From Paenibacillus polymyxa (GTDB lineage: Bacteria; Bacillota; Bacilli; Paenibacillales; Paenibacillaceae): 64,000 nt of DNA. Numbering within the stretch: position 1 is the stretch's first letter; each line of letters begins with the position of its first letter. The position numbers and the translations under genes were made by a program. Below are positions 1-9,970 of the stretch, one piece after another. The stretch is from NCBI RefSeq assembly GCF_001719045.1, contig NZ_CP015423.1:620001-684000 (forward strand), in the 5' to 3' direction. The notes below the pieces were generated by a model. The model did no database searches and was not told the DNA's origin. It saw only the letters and a program-made list of their open reading frames with translations.

Positions 1-527
1 TTCACCTCAGAATCAGTACCCAGCGCCCGAGTCAGCACATTGCGACGGGGATGGTTCTCCCGTTCTTCCTTACTGATCTGACCGTTTTTGAACAGCTCAT
101 TAACCAAAGTATGGTCTTCTGTAAGCTGACGTACCGCTCCTTTGGATATGACATAGGCGCGACTATCACCGATATGTCCGATAATTCCGGATGCATCGTT
201 TAGTAAAACCGCAACAACTGTCGTTCCCATATTATGATACTTGTCATCGCGTGCAGCCGTCTGGAAGATGACTTCATTGGCATGCAAAATAGCGTCGCTG
301 AGCGCCGCCGTCAAAGAATGTGCGGATAATCCGCTCTCCAGCGTCGCCAAATCAGCGGCAAGTGTCTCTACCGCAAGGCGGCTGGCCGTATCACCGGCCA
401 AATGCCCCCCCATACCATCGGCAACAATCCCAAGAATATAGCCTTGCTCCAAGTGCCTGATCCAGGCAGAATCCTCATTCACCGAACGTACACGTCCGAC
501 ATGGCTGACATGAACTGTTTTGATCAA
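1..527 (-). CDS. prpC: PP2C-type protein serine/threonine phosphatase (Stp1/PrpC family), C-terminus cut off by the window edge
   Basis: Reverse-strand reading gives a PP2C N-terminus with SHVGRVRSVNED, then VADGMGGHLAGDTAS and GHIGDSRAYV, the acidic metal-binding motifs of the family. PrpC removes phosphate from Ser/Thr targets of the PASTA kinase PrkC, which in Bacillus lies just downstream (beyond this edge). The best start is TTG at 527, because GGGGTG (540-535) sits 7 bases before it and overlaps the rlmN stop codon, so translation is probably coupled to rlmN (6-base gap). About 175 residues are visible of a usual 250. Confidence 0.9.
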   Translation of the reverse strand, partial: MIKTVHVSHVGRVRSVNEDSAWIRHLEQGYILGIVADGMGGHLAGDTASRLAVETLAADLATLESGLSAHSLTAALSDAILHANEVIFQTAARDDKYHNMGTTVVAVLLNDASGIIGHIGDSRAYVISKGAVRQLTEDHTLVNELFKNGQISKEERENHPRRNVLTRALGTDSEV

Positions 528-533
528 ATGGTT

Positions 534-1574
534 TCACCCCAACTCCATATGCTTTGCACGCAACTGACCGCAAGCAGCGGCAATATCGTGACCCTGTTCA
601 CGCCGGATCGTCACATTGACGCCTTTTTCGGCAAGAATACGTTGGAAATTAAAAATATCGCTGCGTGATGTGCGCACATACTTGCGCTCAGGCACATGAT
701 TGACTGGAATCAAATTGACGTGACACAGCATGTCCTTTAACACATCCGCTAGCTCTTCAGCATGTTCTGCCTGATCGTTTACCCCGCCAATCAGGGCATA
801 TTCAAACGAAATTCTCCGCCCCGTCTTAGCAAGATAGTAACGTAGAGAATCCATAACATCTTTAAAGGGATAACGCCGATTTACAGGCATCAGCTTCGAA
901 CGAAGCGCATCATTAGGCGCATGAATGGATATTGCCAGATTAATCTGGGTATCCTCGTCGGCAAATTTATAAATATTCGGTACAATACCGCTAGTCGACA
1001 CCGTGATATGACGTTGACCAATGTTCAGACCTTTTTCATGAACCATTGTACGCAAAAACGTCATGGTCGCTTCATAGTTTTCAAAAGGCTCGCCTGAGCC
1101 CATAATCACGATGCTGCTCACTCGTTCATTCGTTTTATCCAAAATTTTCTGAGCCTGTACTACCTGTGCAGTAATTTCACCAGCTGTCAGGTTCCGTTTG
1201 AGGCCTCCGAGCGTCGATGCGCAGAAAGTGCAACCAATCCGGCATCCCACTTGCGTCGTTACACAAATACTGTTTCCGTAATTGTGTCTCATAATGACCG
1301 TTTCAATGGCATGATCATCGTGCAAACCGAACAGGAATTTTACTGTACCGTCCTTTGATTCCAACTTTGTAATTTCACTAAGCGTCACAAAACTAAATTG
1401 CTCCTCAAGCTTCTCTCTCAGCGCCTTGGACAAATTCGTCATCTCGCTGAAATCATTGACCCGCTTCACATACAGCCAGTCAAAAATTTGTCCGCCACGA
1501 AAAGCAGGCTCGCCATTGTTCTTGGCCCAGTCCTGAAGCTCCTCCAGAGTTAAATCATATATAAAAGGTTTCAT
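534..1574 (-). CDS. rlmN: 23S rRNA (A2503-C2)/tRNA (A37-C2) dual-specificity methyltransferase RlmN
   Basis: A radical-SAM protein of 346 residues. The CxxxCxxC iron-sulfur motif is in [16 protein letters not shown], followed by [10 protein letters not shown] and a conserved C-terminal cysteine in IAAACGQL. The family methylates A2503 of 23S rRNA and A37 of some tRNAs using SAM. The frame is open to 1601, but the ATG at 1574 ([13 protein letters not shown]) is preferred: AAGGAACGGG precedes it and the family begins here, while the upstream ATG has no ribosome-binding site. A terminator at 1689-1716 separates it from rsmB, so it and prpC form their own unit. Matches B. subtilis yloN-prpC order. 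Confidence 0.95.
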   Translation of the reverse strand: MKPFIYDLTLEELQDWAKNNGEPAFRGGQIFDWLYVKRVNDFSEMTNLSKALREKLEEQFSFVTLSEITKLESKDGTVKFLFGLHDDHAIETVIMRHNYGNSICVTTQVGCRIGCTFCASTLGGLKRNLTAGEITAQVVQAQKILDKTNERVSSIVIMGSGEPFENYEATMTFLRTMVHEKGLNIGQRHITVSTSGIVPNIYKFADEDTQINLAISIHAPNDALRSKLMPVNRRYPFKDVMDSLRYYLAKTGRRISFEYALIGGVNDQAEHAEELADVLKDMLCHVNLIPVNHVPERKYVRTSRSDIFNFQRILAEKGVNVTIRREQGHDIAAACGQLRAKHMELG

Positions 1575-1688
1575 CAATGTTTGCACCCGTTCCTTCTTCA
1601 TTAAGTTCTGTTTGATCGTAGATCGTATTTTTCATTCTTCCTATTTTAGCACAAATCCCTGGAGGGGTAAAAATTTTTCATCTTCATG

Positions 1689-1716
1689 CAAAAAACCGCC
1701 GGAAATGTTCCGGCGG
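1689..1716 (-). terminator. Intrinsic terminator of rsmB
   Basis: Arms 1696-1704 and 1708-1716 form a perfect 9-bp GC-rich stem (CCGCCGGAA/TTCCGGCGG) with a 3-base loop. On the minus strand it is followed by six T. It lies 46 bases past the rsmB stop. Confidence 0.9.
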
Positions 1717-1761
1717 AATGTGGAAATACTGGTGGGCAGCTGCCTGGAATTCTCTTCCGCG

Positions 1762-3177
1762 CTATTTCACCCGACGCAGGCGCGCGATATAAAACCCGTC
1801 GCTGTGAAAATGCTGCGGTAACAGCTGTACCGAGCCTCCCTGAATACTATCCTTTTCGTGGCTCACGTCCGGGAAGGAATGACCCTCTGCCAATTCATAC
1901 TCTGGATGTTCGCTTAAAAACTGAGTCAATTGTCCTTCATTTTCGTCCGGTTCAATCGTGCATGTGCTATACACCAGAATACCACCTGGCTTCAACAATC
2001 CCGCCACACTATCCAGCAACTCATGCTGAAGCTGTGTAATGTCGCGAACATCCTGCGCAGTTTTGCTCCAACGCAGGTCCGGTTTACGACGAATTACTCC
2101 AAAGCCAGAGCATGGCGCATCCAGTAAAATACGGTCAAAAGAAGCTGGAGCATAGCGTTCTTTCAGTTCTAGCGCATCACCAGTGACTGTTTCCACAGCA
2201 TCCAGGCCAAGTCGATTAGCCTGTTCACGGATTAATTGATGCTTATGGGCATGCAGATCATTCGCAACTATCCGGCCTTGATCCTTCATCAGCTCGGCCA
2301 TATGAGCTGTTTTTCCACCTGGAGCGGCACAGCAATCCAGTACCAGCATGCCAGGCTCAGGAGCGACTGCTTCGGCAACGAGCATGGAGCTTTCATCCTG
2401 TACGGACAGCAAGCCGTCCGTATACCACGAGGTAAGCGCCATATTTCCACCGCTACGAACAACAATCCCATAGGGACTAACTGCGGAAGGAACGGCATCA
2501 AGCCCTTTTGAGCGCATCTCGTCCAGCAGCTGATCACGGCTGGTCATTGTCGTATTCACCCGTACGCTGACCGCAGGGGGCTCATTATTAGCCTGACAGA
2601 TAGCCTCAGCAGTATCTGCACCGTATTGCTTAATCCAGCGCTTAACCAGCCACTGTGGATGGGAATGTTCTAATGAAATCCGTTCCTCTGGTGACAAATC
2701 GTCAGGAATACGCAGCTTGTCCGGCTCACGCAACATGCTGCGGAGCACGCCGTTGACCATACCGGAAATCCCCTGATGCCCACGACGCTTAGCAATGGTC
2801 ACCGCTTCACTAACGACTGCATGATCTGGAACTCGATCCAGATAAACCACCTGATACACACTCATCCGCAGCAACGAACGTACCCAAGCCTGAAGCTTGG
2901 CCGTTCCTTTTTGAACAAATTTATTCAGGAAATAATCTAGTGTATTTCGGCGTGCGATTGTACCGTATACAAGTTCCGTCGCCAAACCAGCGTCACTTGC
3001 AGATAAACCTGCCTGCTGAAGCCGACGATTTAGCTCAAGATTGCTATATGCACCCTCTTGCTCCACACCGGTCAACACATCAAGTGCAACTTCCCGCGCC
3101 GTCTGATTGCGAGTCTTGCCGGATCTGGCACCCACTCCCTTGCCTTGGCCTCCCTGGCGGGAGTGACTCCCGCTCAT
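1762..3177 (-). CDS. rsmB: 16S rRNA (C967-C5) methyltransferase RsmB
   Basis: 471 residues: an N-terminal NusB-like RNA-binding domain (about 25-165) and a SAM-dependent m5C methyltransferase domain with CCAAPGGKTAHMAE, LLDAPCSGFGV and the catalytic-loop cysteine in YSTCTIEPDENE. It methylates C967 of 16S rRNA. The frame is open to 3270, inside fmt; the ATG at 3177 is chosen because it forms an ATGA overlap with the fmt stop, the usual coupling in this operon. The N-terminal 25 residues are basic and Gly/Ser-rich. Transcription ends at the hairpin at 1689. Confidence 0.93.
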   Translation of the reverse strand: MSGSHSRQGGQGKGVGARSGKTRNQTAREVALDVLTGVEQEGAYSNLELNRRLQQAGLSASDAGLATELVYGTIARRNTLDYFLNKFVQKGTAKLQAWVRSLLRMSVYQVVYLDRVPDHAVVSEAVTIAKRRGHQGISGMVNGVLRSMLREPDKLRIPDDLSPEERISLEHSHPQWLVKRWIKQYGADTAEAICQANNEPPAVSVRVNTTMTSRDQLLDEMRSKGLDAVPSAVSPYGIVVRSGGNMALTSWYTDGLLSVQDESSMLVAEAVAPEPGMLVLDCCAAPGGKTAHMAELMKDQGRIVANDLHAHKHQLIREQANRLGLDAVETVTGDALELKERYAPASFDRILLDAPCSGFGVIRRKPDLRWSKTAQDVRDITQLQHELLDSVAGLLKPGGILVYSTCTIEPDENEGQLTQFLSEHPEYELAEGHSFPDVSHEKDSIQGGSVQLLPQHFHSDGFYIARLRRVK

Positions 3178-4133
3178 CCGAGCACCGTGCCTGGCTTCAT
3201 CTGTCCGCCGCGCGCAAAGGTTCCGGCATCCATAACCTTTTTGCCAGCCGGTTGAACCTGAGTCAGCCAAAGAGTTCCTTCGCCTGTCTGCACCTCAATG
3301 CCACGAGCAGTCAATTGAAGAACCGTTCCGGGTGCTGGAACATTTGAGCCACTCACTTCACTGTTTATGAAAGGCTGCTCAGCAGCCCAAATTTTAAAAA
3401 CATTTTCCTCCCAAAGCGTAAACGCACCGGAAAAAGGAACCAGGCCGCGAATCCGGTTGTATATCTGCTGAGCATTGGCACTCCACGAAATACGCTCATC
3501 CTCGCGGTTCAGGTTCGGGGCATAAGTTGCCTCGTCCTCGTTTTGCTGCGTACGGTCTGATTGGCCTGCCAGCAACTTAGGCAGCTCGTCCTGCAAAAGC
3601 TTTGCTCCAGCTACGCTTAGCTTCTCAAAAATCGTACCAGAGGTATCCTCCGGCTCTATAGCAACCTCAACTCGCGATATCATATCGCCAGTGTCCAGTC
3701 CTTCCGCCATATACATCAGCGTCACACCCGTCACAGTTTCACCATTAATAATCGCACGCTGGATCGGTGCACCTCCCCGATAACGGGGAAGTAACGAACC
3801 ATGCACATTCAGACAGCCGAACCGAGGCAGGTCTAGTACGGACTTAGGCAAAATTTGCCCATAGGCTGCGGTTACGATCAGATCAGGACGCAGCTCTGCC
3901 ACCTGAGCCACCTCTTCTGGCTGACGCAGGCGGGTCGGTTGCAGTACAGGTAATCCTCGTTTTTCTGCCGCTTCCTTGACTGGTGTAGGCGTCAATATTT
4001 TTTTTCGTCCCTGTGGCTTATCAGGCTGTGTAATCACACCAACCACGTTATAACCGTTATCCAGTAACATGTTCAGCGATGGCACTGCAAACTCAGGCGT
4101 ACCCATAAAGATAATACGAATGTCTTGACTCAT
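3174..4133 (-). CDS. fmt: Methionyl-tRNA formyltransferase
   Basis: 319 residues, the normal family length. It starts IRIIFMGTPEFAVPSL and holds HGSLLPRYRGGAPIQRAI, the N10-formyl-THF binding and catalytic segment (Asn-His-Asp type core), then the C-terminal OB-like domain that holds the tRNA. It formylates Met-tRNA for initiation. It lies 6 bases after def and overlaps rsmB by ATGA, so formylation and deformylation genes are in one transcript, as in most bacteria. Confidence 0.97.
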   Translation of the reverse strand: MSQDIRIIFMGTPEFAVPSLNMLLDNGYNVVGVITQPDKPQGRKKILTPTPVKEAAEKRGLPVLQPTRLRQPEEVAQVAELRPDLIVTAAYGQILPKSVLDLPRFGCLNVHGSLLPRYRGGAPIQRAIINGETVTGVTLMYMAEGLDTGDMISRVEVAIEPEDTSGTIFEKLSVAGAKLLQDELPKLLAGQSDRTQQNEDEATYAPNLNREDERISWSANAQQIYNRIRGLVPFSGAFTLWEENVFKIWAAEQPFINSEVSGSNVPAPGTVLQLTARGIEVQTGEGTLWLTQVQPAGKKVMDAGTFARGGQMKPGTVLG

Positions 4134-4139
4134 CGAACC

Positions 4140-4637
4140 TCACTCTCCTATCTGACGGTTCGGTCCTGGCTGTTCCAGCGCAACCTCATATACTTTTTCT
4201 GCAATATCCGTAAACAAAATTCCATTTAAATGGTCAATTTCATGCTGAAAAGCACGAGAAAGCAACCCTGTCGCTGTAACGGTAATGGTTTTACCCTCGC
4301 GGTCCAGTCCCTTGACTGTAACCTTCTCGGCACGACGCACATCCCCGTTCAACCCTGGTATACTCAGGCAGCCTTCAGGACCCAATTCCTCCCCTTCTTC
4401 GGCCACGATCTCTGGATTAATCATTTTAATCAAACCATGCTCATCTCCAGCATCTACAACGATGAGACGCTTCAAAATACCTACTTGCGGAGCAGCAAGA
4501 CCTACTCCCTCCGCTTCATACATCGTATCTGCCATATCGTCGAGCAGCTTTTGCACGTTAGGCGTAATTTTAGTGACTTCCTTTGCTACTTTGTGCAATA
4601 CGTCATCCGGCTCCAACACTATAATTCTAATTGACAT
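4140..4637 (-). CDS. def: Peptide deformylase
   Basis: 165 residues with all three family motifs in order: GVGLAAPQVG, EGCLSIPG and QHEIDHLNG. The Cys of motif 2 and the two His of motif 3 bind the catalytic metal and the Glu is the general base. It removes the formyl group from new proteins. AAGGTG lies 11 bases before ATG. The product of fmt, 6 bases downstream, makes its substrate. The motifs are of the type 1 (B. subtilis Def/PDF-I) kind rather than the longer Gram-positive type 2. Confidence 0.96.
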   Translation of the reverse strand: MSIRIIVLEPDDVLHKVAKEVTKITPNVQKLLDDMADTMYEAEGVGLAAPQVGILKRLIVVDAGDEHGLIKMINPEIVAEEGEELGPEGCLSIPGLNGDVRRAEKVTVKGLDREGKTITVTATGLLSRAFQHEIDHLNGILFTDIAEKVYEVALEQPGPNRQIGE

Positions 4638-4769
4638 GACAACAGAACACCTTCCTCTTTATGCTTCATTTAGGCCTAACTGTATTCATCACAAACGCGA
4701 CTGCTACATTATCCTATGTACGGACGGCTTGTCCGCATTAATTGTGCTAATAACTTTTGTGGCAACACT

Positions 4770-7346
4770 CTACATAAGCATTTGCGGATCAACATCCAGA
4801 CTAATCAGCAACTTTTGTGCCTGTGCGGATTCGGCCATTTCATCAGCTACTTGCTGAGCCAAACTAATCGCATCGATATTTCCACGCCATTTTATCATAC
4901 ATTGAAATCGGTATCTATTCTTGATTCTCGAAATGGGTGAAGCTACTGGTCCCAAAATGTCGAGTACATCCGATGTAAGACGATCCATATTCCCGAACCA
5001 TCCCCGTTGTCTGGCTCGTCCCTGTAGTGTTGCTGAATAATTCTCAGCCAGCCGGACCAGCACCGGGAGTTGTTCATGAGAAAAGGTCACCAAAATAAGA
5101 CGACAATATGGTGGATAGTGCAAATTGCGGCGGTGTTTCAATTCTTCCCTCACAAAAGAAGCATAATCATGGCGACTTGCGTGAATCACCGAATAATGCT
5201 CTGGAGTATAGGATTGTACAAATACTTCCCCTGGCAATTGATGTCTCCCAGCACGTCCAGCTACTTGTGTTAACAGTTGAAAAGTCTTTTCCGCGGCCCG
5301 AAAATCCGGTAAATTGAGAGCCGAATCCGCAGTAATGACACCAACCAGTGTCACATCGGGAAAGTCCAGGCCTTTGGCAACCATTTGAGTACCGAGCAGC
5401 ACGTCCGCTTTTTTATCACGAAATTGCTTGAGGAGCTTTTCGTGGGCATTTTTTTCTGTTGTTGTATCAACATCCATTCGAACAACACGTATACCGGGGA
5501 ATAGCTTCGCCAGCTCTTCTTCCACTCGCTGGGTACCTGTACCGAAATAGCGAATATGCTCACTACCGCACTCAGGGCAAGTCTGAGGCACGGGCTCGGA
5601 ATAGCCACAGTAATGGCAACGTAAATTGTTCGACCGCTGATGATACGTAAGCGAAATATCACAATGCGGACAACCCGCGACATAGCCACAGCTACGGCAC
5701 ATGACGAACGTGGAGTGCCCACGCCGATTCAACAGTAGTACCGTCTGCTCCTTACGCTCTAACCGCTCTGCAATTCCATTATGCAACGCACGGCTGAACA
5801 TAGAGCGGTTGCCAGCACGCAGCTCCTCACGCATATCCATGATATGTACTTCAGGTAACGTGTTCCCCAATGCGCGAGTTGGCATTTCAAGCAGCAACGG
5901 CGCAAACTCGTCGTTGCTTTGTGAGCGAGCCGCATAATAGCTTTCCAGCGACGGTGTAGCCGAGCCGAGAATAACAACAGCCCCATGCTGATGGGCTCTG
6001 CGAATGGCGACATCACGCGCATGATATTTAGGTGTCTCTTCCTGCTTATAGGACGTTTCGTGCTCCTCATCCATAATAATAAGACCTAACTCACGAAAAG
6101 GCGCAAATACTGCCGAGCGAGCACCAATCGCCACTTTCACACGGCCTTCGCGTATTTTGCGCCACTCATCGTACCGTTCCCCCCCGGACAACCTACTGTG
6201 CATCACTGCTACCTGATCGCCAAACCGGCCTTTAAAACGCTCCACCATTTGTGGGGTTAACGATATTTCAGGTACCAGCACAATGGCCTGTCGATTCTGC
6301 TCGATACAACGCTGAATCGTCTGTAGATAGATTTCCGTCTTACCGCTCCCTGTGACTCCATGCAACAAATAAGCTCCTTGCTCACGCGTGTCCAGCTGGA
6401 GAATAATGCGTTCATAAACCGACTGCTGCTCTGCTGTGAGAGGGAGTGGCTCTGTAGGCTTGAAGTGTCTGCCCCGGTAGGGGTCGCGGAACACTTCGAC
6501 ATCCTCCAGCAACACATAGCCCTTATCTTCCAACGCCTTAACCGTTGCAGCCGAGACACTCAGTGAGGTCATGACTTCCTTCAGCGACAAAGGCAGAAAC
6601 TCGCTACGTTCCAGCAAAAAAGCAAGTACCTCCCGCTGACGCTGTGCTTTGGCAGAAAATTGCTCCAGTGCCGTTGATGCCTCGTCTATGCCAATAGCCA
6701 GATCAACGGATTTCATGGTCTTTTTACCAAGTTTGTCTTTGATAACTTGACTTTCCTGAAGCACACCCCGGCGTAACAGGGATTTAATAACCTCTGCTTC
6801 CTCAGGGAAACGTCGACTGAGTTGCTGCAATGGGACTTGCTCCTTCTCCTGAATGAAGCTAACAATCCGACGCTCCGTCGGATCACTCATACCATCGTCG
6901 GTCAGAAGTGCCCATTCGAGTTCATCGCCCTGATTCGGTTGTATAGTACGTTGTGGATGCGTTAACTCATGCTGTTCCGCAATTGAGATATAACGTTCTG
7001 CTTTGCCCTTGAGCGCGGTAGGAATCATCACTTGCAGTGCCATAATTTGATTACAAGCATAACGTTCGCTCATCCATTTGCCCAGTTCGACTAGGTCGGC
7101 AGATAAGGGTGGTACCAAATCCAGCAGTTCCTGGATCGCTCTCATTTTGTATTTCGGTGGATCATCAGCTGGGACTACCGAGATGACAAAAGCCTGCACC
7201 GTCCGTTTGCCAAATGGCACAGCTACCCGACTACCCGGCTCAATCCAAGGTCTCATTGAGTCTGGTATCAGATAATCGAAGGTGCGGTCCGTATCCTTGG
7301 CAGGTACATCGACAATGACCTTGGCAACTAAATTGCCCGTCTCCAT
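4770..7346 (-). CDS. priA: Primosomal replication-restart helicase PriA
   Basis: 858 residues, longer than E. coli PriA (732) and close to the Bacillus size. N-terminal 3' DNA-binding domain, then a superfamily 2 helicase with GVTGSGKTEIYL (Walker A) and DEEHETSYKQ (Walker B). The zinc-binding insert has the expected cysteine pairs (CRSCGY, CPHCD, CHYCGY, CPECGS). It ends with the conserved C-terminal domain. PriA reloads the replisome at stalled forks. ATG overlaps the coaBC stop by one base (TAATG), so translation is coupled. The 132 bases between priA and def show no terminator. Confidence 0.96.
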   Translation of the reverse strand: METGNLVAKVIVDVPAKDTDRTFDYLIPDSMRPWIEPGSRVAVPFGKRTVQAFVISVVPADDPPKYKMRAIQELLDLVPPLSADLVELGKWMSERYACNQIMALQVMIPTALKGKAERYISIAEQHELTHPQRTIQPNQGDELEWALLTDDGMSDPTERRIVSFIQEKEQVPLQQLSRRFPEEAEVIKSLLRRGVLQESQVIKDKLGKKTMKSVDLAIGIDEASTALEQFSAKAQRQREVLAFLLERSEFLPLSLKEVMTSLSVSAATVKALEDKGYVLLEDVEVFRDPYRGRHFKPTEPLPLTAEQQSVYERIILQLDTREQGAYLLHGVTGSGKTEIYLQTIQRCIEQNRQAIVLVPEISLTPQMVERFKGRFGDQVAVMHSRLSGGERYDEWRKIREGRVKVAIGARSAVFAPFRELGLIIMDEEHETSYKQEETPKYHARDVAIRRAHQHGAVVILGSATPSLESYYAARSQSNDEFAPLLLEMPTRALGNTLPEVHIMDMREELRAGNRSMFSRALHNGIAERLERKEQTVLLLNRRGHSTFVMCRSCGYVAGCPHCDISLTYHQRSNNLRCHYCGYSEPVPQTCPECGSEHIRYFGTGTQRVEEELAKLFPGIRVVRMDVDTTTEKNAHEKLLKQFRDKKADVLLGTQMVAKGLDFPDVTLVGVITADSALNLPDFRAAEKTFQLLTQVAGRAGRHQLPGEVFVQSYTPEHYSVIHASRHDYASFVREELKHRRNLHYPPYCRLILVTFSHEQLPVLVRLAENYSATLQGRARQRGWFGNMDRLTSDVLDILGPVASPISRIKNRYRFQCMIKWRGNIDAISLAQQVADEMAESAQAQKLLISLDVDPQMLM

Positions 7347-8650
7347 TAATGCAGCACCCCACCCATGCGTCCCGCGGCTATAGTAAGCAACTTACGCGCG
7401 ACTTCTTCCTTTGACTGTACAGGAATACGCTCTACGATCCCGCTTCGGTCATAAATTTGAACAGCATTCGTATCGACGCCAAAACCAGCACCATTCACAG
7501 TTACATCGTTTGCCGCGATCAAATCACAATTTTTACGTTCTAATTTATCTATCGCATACGTCTCCAAATGTTCGGTTTCAGCTGCAAAGCCAATTAAAAA
7601 TTGATGTTTCTTACTCCGTCCGAGTGATTCTAAAATATCGACGTTCTTCACTAGCTCTAGCGTAAATACACTATCTTTTTTCTTGATCTTGGTCTGTGCA
7701 ATCTCACGTGGTCGATAATCTGCAACTGCAGCAGCCATAACGACCATATCGCTCGTTTCCCATTGTTTTAATACAGCGTCGTACATATCTTCAGCTGACT
7801 GGACTCTTTCAAGCATAATACCAGTAGGCGGTTCCGCGCTGGTATTGGCAGCAATCAAGTGCACCTCTGCACCCATCTCCTGAGCCACTTTTGCAATGGC
7901 AAAGCCCATTTTGCCAGATGAATCATTTGTGATATAACGTACTGGATCAATTCGCTCGATCGTGCCTCCAGCCGTTACAATGACTTTTTTGCCTGAAAGC
8001 ACCGATTCATTCTCATTCACAAGTGACTCAGGCATTTGAGCCTCCATAGATTCGTCACCAAACCATCGTGGTTCAGACTTGATGGTGGTTTTTTGTTCCT
8101 GAGCTTGCTGATCAAAAAAATGCTCTATGGTTTGCACAATTGTGTCCGGTTCTTCCAAACGTCCTTTGCCAACGTAACCGCAAGCCAGTAATCCTTCACC
8201 AGGCTCAATCATCTTCACGCCACGTGATACAAGCGTCTCCATATTTTGCATGACTGCGGGATGAGTGTACATATGTACATTCATCGCAGGTGCCACCATA
8301 ATAGGCGCTGTTGTAGCCAACAACGTTGTAGACAGCATATCATCAGCAAGACCATGCGCCATTTTCCCGATAATATTCGCAGTTGCAGGAGCAACAAGCA
8401 CCAAATCAGCCGCATCCGCCAGATGAATATGGGATACGACTGATGGCTCTCTTTCATCAAATGTGTCACTGTACACCGGATTACGAGAGAGCGACTGCAG
8501 CGTAAGTTCGGTAATAAACTCCTTGGCAGAGGCCGTCATAATCACATGAACATCGGCGCCCTTTTGCGTCAACCTACTACACAGCGCTGCCCCTTTGTAA
8601 GCAGCAATTCCGCCAGTTATACCAAGAATAATAACTTTTCCCTTCAACAT
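7346..8650 (-). CDS. coaBC: Bifunctional phosphopantothenoylcysteine decarboxylase/phosphopantothenate-cysteine ligase
   Basis: 434 residues. The N-terminal flavoprotein decarboxylase half (CoaC, about 1-185) begins KVIILGITGGIAAYKGA and has the substrate-recognition segment ending PAMNVHMY and the catalytic-cysteine loop LACGYVGKGRL. The C-terminal CoaB half starts KVIVTAGGTIERIDPVRYI. The linker near residues 190-220 is longer and more acidic than in the approx. 400-residue family members. It makes 4'-phosphopantetheine from phosphopantothenate for CoA. GGGGGAG precedes ATG. A hairpin at 8670-8697 stands between it and rpoZ. Confidence 0.96.
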   Translation of the reverse strand: MLKGKVIILGITGGIAAYKGAALCSRLTQKGADVHVIMTASAKEFITELTLQSLSRNPVYSDTFDEREPSVVSHIHLADAADLVLVAPATANIIGKMAHGLADDMLSTTLLATTAPIMVAPAMNVHMYTHPAVMQNMETLVSRGVKMIEPGEGLLACGYVGKGRLEEPDTIVQTIEHFFDQQAQEQKTTIKSEPRWFGDESMEAQMPESLVNENESVLSGKKVIVTAGGTIERIDPVRYITNDSSGKMGFAIAKVAQEMGAEVHLIAANTSAEPPTGIMLERVQSAEDMYDAVLKQWETSDMVVMAAAVADYRPREIAQTKIKKKDSVFTLELVKNVDILESLGRSKKHQFLIGFAAETEHLETYAIDKLERKNCDLIAANDVTVNGAGFGVDTNAVQIYDRSGIVERIPVQSKEEVARKLLTIAAGRMGGVLH

Positions 8651-8669
8651 CGTTAACTCCCCCTGACCT

Positions 8670-8697
8670 AAAAAAATAACAACCTTGCGGTTGTCAA
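8670..8697 (-). terminator. Short hairpin with T-tract between rpoZ and coaBC
   Basis: On the minus strand an 8-bp stem (TGACAACC/GGTTGTTA, one G-T pair) closed by a GCAA tetraloop is followed at once by TATTTTTTT. It lies about 20 bases before the coaBC start, so it may end or reduce transcription coming from rpoZ. Confidence 0.6.
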
Positions 8698-8740
8698 AGG
8701 AATTGGCATTGCGCCCGGTTATAATAGTTGTGTATAATTC

Positions 8741-8944
8741 TTACTCGTCTTCGCCGCTTTCAAGACGCAGATGGTCCGCGTAAATCTCTTCCAACGCCAC
8801 TCCAACCTGTTTGTGGGATTTGGGATTCTTGAGAGTCGTCTTTTCACCCTCGCGCAACTGTCTGGCACGACGTGAAGCCGCTACAACCAACGAATACTTA
8901 CTATCTGCCTTTTTCATCATTTCATCAATGGAAGGATACAGCAC
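8741..8944 (-). CDS. rpoZ: RNA polymerase omega subunit
   Basis: 67 residues beginning [19 protein letters not shown], the typical omega opening, with [10 protein letters not shown]. Omega helps assemble and stabilise RNA polymerase. The frame is open to 9007 with an ATG there, but the GTG at 8944 is the true start: AGAGGTG lies 6-12 bases before it, the length equals that of Bacillus omega, and homology begins at this codon. It sits between gmk and coaBC as in B. subtilis. Confidence 0.95.
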   Translation of the reverse strand: MLYPSIDEMMKKADSKYSLVVAASRRARQLREGEKTTLKNPKSHKQVGVALEEIYADHLRLESGEDE

Positions 8945-9066
8945 GAATAGACACCTCTTCATGTAGTTTTGGGACTGTATAAGCTGAACTCCAGTGTACA
9001 CCTTCAAGCTCAGCTTATACAGTATTATTTCTCTTTAAGTACGCTTGGCATATGTAAAGCCCTCGT

Positions 9067-9639
9067 TTAAGGATGAACCTTACAATGTTCGGCGATAATA
9101 ATGGATTCTATTCGTTTACAAGCGAAATCAATCTCATCATTGACGACCGCATAATCATAGTGACGCAACAAATTCATTTCATCCACAGCTACCGACATAC
9201 GGTGGTCTATGGTCGCTTGAGTTTCTGTGCCCCGTCCCCGGATTCTATCCTTTAATTCGTCTAGCGAAGGCGGAAGCAGAAAAATGAATATGCCTTCTGG
9301 AAATTTTTCTTTAACCTTTAGCGCTCCCTGAACTTCAATCTCCAGAAAAATATCTTTTCCCTGCGCAAGGGTCTGATCTACAAAATCACGTGGAGTACCA
9401 TAATAGTTCCCTACATACTCAGCATACTCCAGCATTTCATCTCGTTCAATCATACCCAAAAATTCTTCACGCGTTTTAAAAAAATAGGTCACTCCATCCT
9501 GTTCGCCTGAACGAGGTGTTCGAGTTGTAGCAGAAACGGAGTATGTTATCTCTGGTAGCTTCTCACGCAATGCGTTGCCTACCGTCCCTTTACCGACACC
9601 CGAAGGTCCGGATATTACAAATAATAATCCCTTAGCCAT
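9067..9639 (-). CDS. gmk: Guanylate kinase
   Basis: 190 residues starting [20 protein letters not shown] with the P-loop, then [14 protein letters not shown] and the GMP-binding segment [13 protein letters not shown]. It converts GMP or dGMP to the diphosphate. The ATG at 9639 is preferred over 9651, because GGAG lies 7 bases before it and the upstream ATG has no good ribosome-binding site. Its start is 14 bases from the remA stop. Confidence 0.96.
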   Translation of the reverse strand: MAKGLLFVISGPSGVGKGTVGNALREKLPEITYSVSATTRTPRSGEQDGVTYFFKTREEFLGMIERDEMLEYAEYVGNYYGTPRDFVDQTLAQGKDIFLEIEVQGALKVKEKFPEGIFIFLLPPSLDELKDRIRGRGTETQATIDHRMSVAVDEMNLLRHYDYAVVNDEIDFACKRIESIIIAEHCKVHP

Positions 9640-9653
9640 AGTACACTCCATTT

Positions 9654-9914
9654 TTATTCGTCATTGTCATCATCTTTAGTGGATAGGCGATGAGCGACCG
9701 TCTCCGGCTGCACCGCAGACAGGATTACATGATCACTGTCTGTAATAATAACAGCCCGCGTCCGGCGGCCATAGGTAGCATCAATTAGCATATGACGGTC
9801 CCTGGCTTCCTGTATAATCCGCTTGATCGGAGCAGACTCCGGACTGACGATGGAGATAATTCGGTTGGCCGACACGATATTGCCGAAACCAATATTGATC
9901 AATTTGATTGCCAT
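9654..9914 (-). CDS. remA: Extracellular matrix regulator RemA (YlzA/DUF370 family)
   Basis: 86 residues: [19 protein letters not shown] followed by [20 protein letters not shown] and [15 protein letters not shown], almost the whole length matching the RemA family. In B. subtilis RemA is a DNA-binding activator of biofilm matrix operons and osmoprotection genes. The ATG at 9914 is chosen over 9938 because all homologues begin [12 protein letters not shown]. It is placed between yicC and gmk, the ancestral order. Confidence 0.94.
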   Translation of the reverse strand: MAIKLINIGFGNIVSANRIISIVSPESAPIKRIIQEARDRHMLIDATYGRRTRAVIITDSDHVILSAVQPETVAHRLSTKDDDNDE

Positions 9915-9970
9915 ATTCAGGTCTTTCCCCCTATACATGTGACTCTTGCAGCCGTGCCGCTACCAGGTAG

